DNA of 6,752 bases from Coriobacteriia bacterium. GTDB taxonomy: Bacteria > Actinomycetota > Coriobacteriia > Anaerosomatales > JAENZW01. Numbering within the stretch: the stretch's first letter is position 1; every line of letters starts with the position of its first letter. Under the pieces are notes generated by a model, which ran no database searches, was not told the origin of the DNA, and worked only from the letters and a program-made list of their open reading frames with translations. A program made the position numbers and the translations under genes. Where the stretch lies: positions 1 to 6,752 of the forward strand of contig JAOUET010000104.1 in NCBI GenBank assembly GCA_029858605.1, given 5' to 3'. Below, piece by piece: positions 5,871-6,752 of the stretch.

Positions 5871-6752
5871 CGGGCTCTCCGGCCGTGTAGTTGAGGATAT
5901 CGCCCGCGCAACCCTTGCCGGCGTGCTTTGCCGCGTACAGGCTGCGGTCCGCCGAAGCGAGCAGGCCGTCGACCTTCGTGCCCTCGAGACCGGCCTTCGT
6001 GACGACGGCACCGCCGACGCTGATCCGCAGCGGTACGGCTTGGCCGTCCCAATCCTCGAGACTCGTCCGGGCTACGGAATCGATGAGACGCTCTGCCAAC
6101 ACGGCGAGTTCCTCGGCGTCCGTCTCTGGAGCCACAACCGCGAACTCATCGCCGCCGTAGCGCGCGACGAGGTCCGACCCGCGCACGGCGGCTTCGAGCG
6201 CCTTGGCCGCGGTCCGAAGGGCCATGTCTCCGACCGAGTGGCCGTAGGTGTCGTTGATCTTCTTGAAGTCGTCCACGTCGGCGAGCAGGATGCCGAGTGG
6301 CCGATCGTAGCGTCTCGCCCAGGACATCCACTGGTCGACGTGCGCGATGAGGCCACGACGGTTATAGAGGCCGGTGAGCGCGTCGCGACTCGCGAAAGTG
6401 GCGAGCGACAGATTGTCGCGCCAGACGCGGCGCAATACGCGCGCAAGGAATCGCGCGAGTTCTCCCCGCGTGTAGAACATCTCGACCGCGCCGATGATGC
6501 GTTCGAGATGGCGGGCGTACGCCTCACGATGCTTGCTCGCCCCTCCCGGTTCGGTGAGGTCGAGCAGTTCGCCGAAGATAGGATCGAGCAGGAAGAACTC
6601 GAGGCGCGCCGCCACGTCCAGCATCTCGTCGCAACTGGCGGAGGAGAAGTCGTCCAGAAGAGTGGTCTGCATCTCGAGGTAGAGGGCCTCCATGTGCCGC
6701 ACGAGGCCCTCGGTGTCGTTGACGATGTCGGGAACGAGGCCCTTGTCCCACG
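5860..6752 (-). CDS. GGDEF diguanylate cyclase, 5' end beyond the window
   Basis: This makes cyclic di-GMP from two GTP. Numbering from a possible GTG start at 6702 (280 residues), the GGDEF domain spans about 105-265: DALTGLYNRRG (107-117), metal-binding Asp142 in ADVDDFKKIN, NDTYGHSVGD (150-159) and the active-site loop YGGDEF with GGDEF at 183-187. An RGSD at 174-177, five residues before GGDEF, is the canonical RxxD inhibitory site, so product feedback is expected. The preceding 100 residues are predicted to be mostly helical and match no domain I recognise; no transmembrane segment is visible. The frame stays open from 6702 to the right edge and reads naturally (for example WDKGLVPDIV), so the gene probably starts outside the window. 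Its stop overlaps the end of convergent lipA by 11 bases. Confidence 0.93.
   Translation of the reverse strand, partial: WDKGLVPDIVNDTEGLVRHMEALYLEMQTTLLDDFSSASCDEMLDVAARLEFFLLDPIFGELLDLTEPGGASKHREAYARHLERIIGAVEMFYTRGELARFLARVLRRVWRDNLSLATFASRDALTGLYNRRGLIAHVDQWMSWARRYDRPLGILLADVDDFKKINDTYGHSVGDMALRTAAKALEAAVRGSDLVARYGGDEFAVVAPETDAEELAVLAERLIDSVARTSLEDWDGQAVPLRISVGGAVVTKAGLEGTKVDGLLASADRSLYAAKHAGKGCAGDILNYTAGEPVSG

Overview
This GC-rich bacterial window carries six protein genes and no RNA gene, CRISPR array or mobile element that I could recognise. The genes are tightly packed, with some GTG starts, purine-rich ribosome binding sites and vegetative-type -10 boxes. This fits a high-GC Gram-positive (Actinomycetota, possibly a Coriobacteriia-like lineage), but the taxon is a low-confidence inference from style, not from a marker gene.

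Positions 1-152 look like an upstream leader with a possible promoter. Positions 153-3490 hold three same-strand genes that look like one signalling operon: a membrane-anchored PhnD-type substrate-binding protein, a HAMP/HisKA sensor histidine kinase (24 bases downstream), and a response regulator with a receiver domain joined to a LytTR DNA-binding domain (65 bases downstream). No ABC permease or ATPase gene is adjacent. The simplest reading is a three-component sensory system in which the anchored binding protein presents a ligand signal to the kinase. It resembles in layout, not in protein family, systems such as TorT/TorS/TorR. The ligand and target genes are unknown.

A 71-base gap (3491-3561) contains a good candidate promoter with a dyad around its -10 box. 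It leads into lpd (dihydrolipoyl dehydrogenase, 3562-4947) and lipA (lipoyl synthase, 4965-5870), separated by 17 bases. Together they serve lipoic-acid-dependent complexes: LipA builds the cofactor and Lpd reoxidises it during catalysis. The other subunits (E1/E2 or glycine-cleavage P/H/T proteins) and the octanoyl transferase are not in the window.

On the opposite strand, a GGDEF diguanylate cyclase (stop at 5860, running off the right edge) converges on lipA. The two coding regions overlap by 11 bases. It has the canonical catalytic motif and an RxxD inhibitory site, so it is probably an active, product-inhibited c-di-GMP synthase. The most interesting part of the window is the putative binding protein / HisKA kinase / LytTR regulator module.
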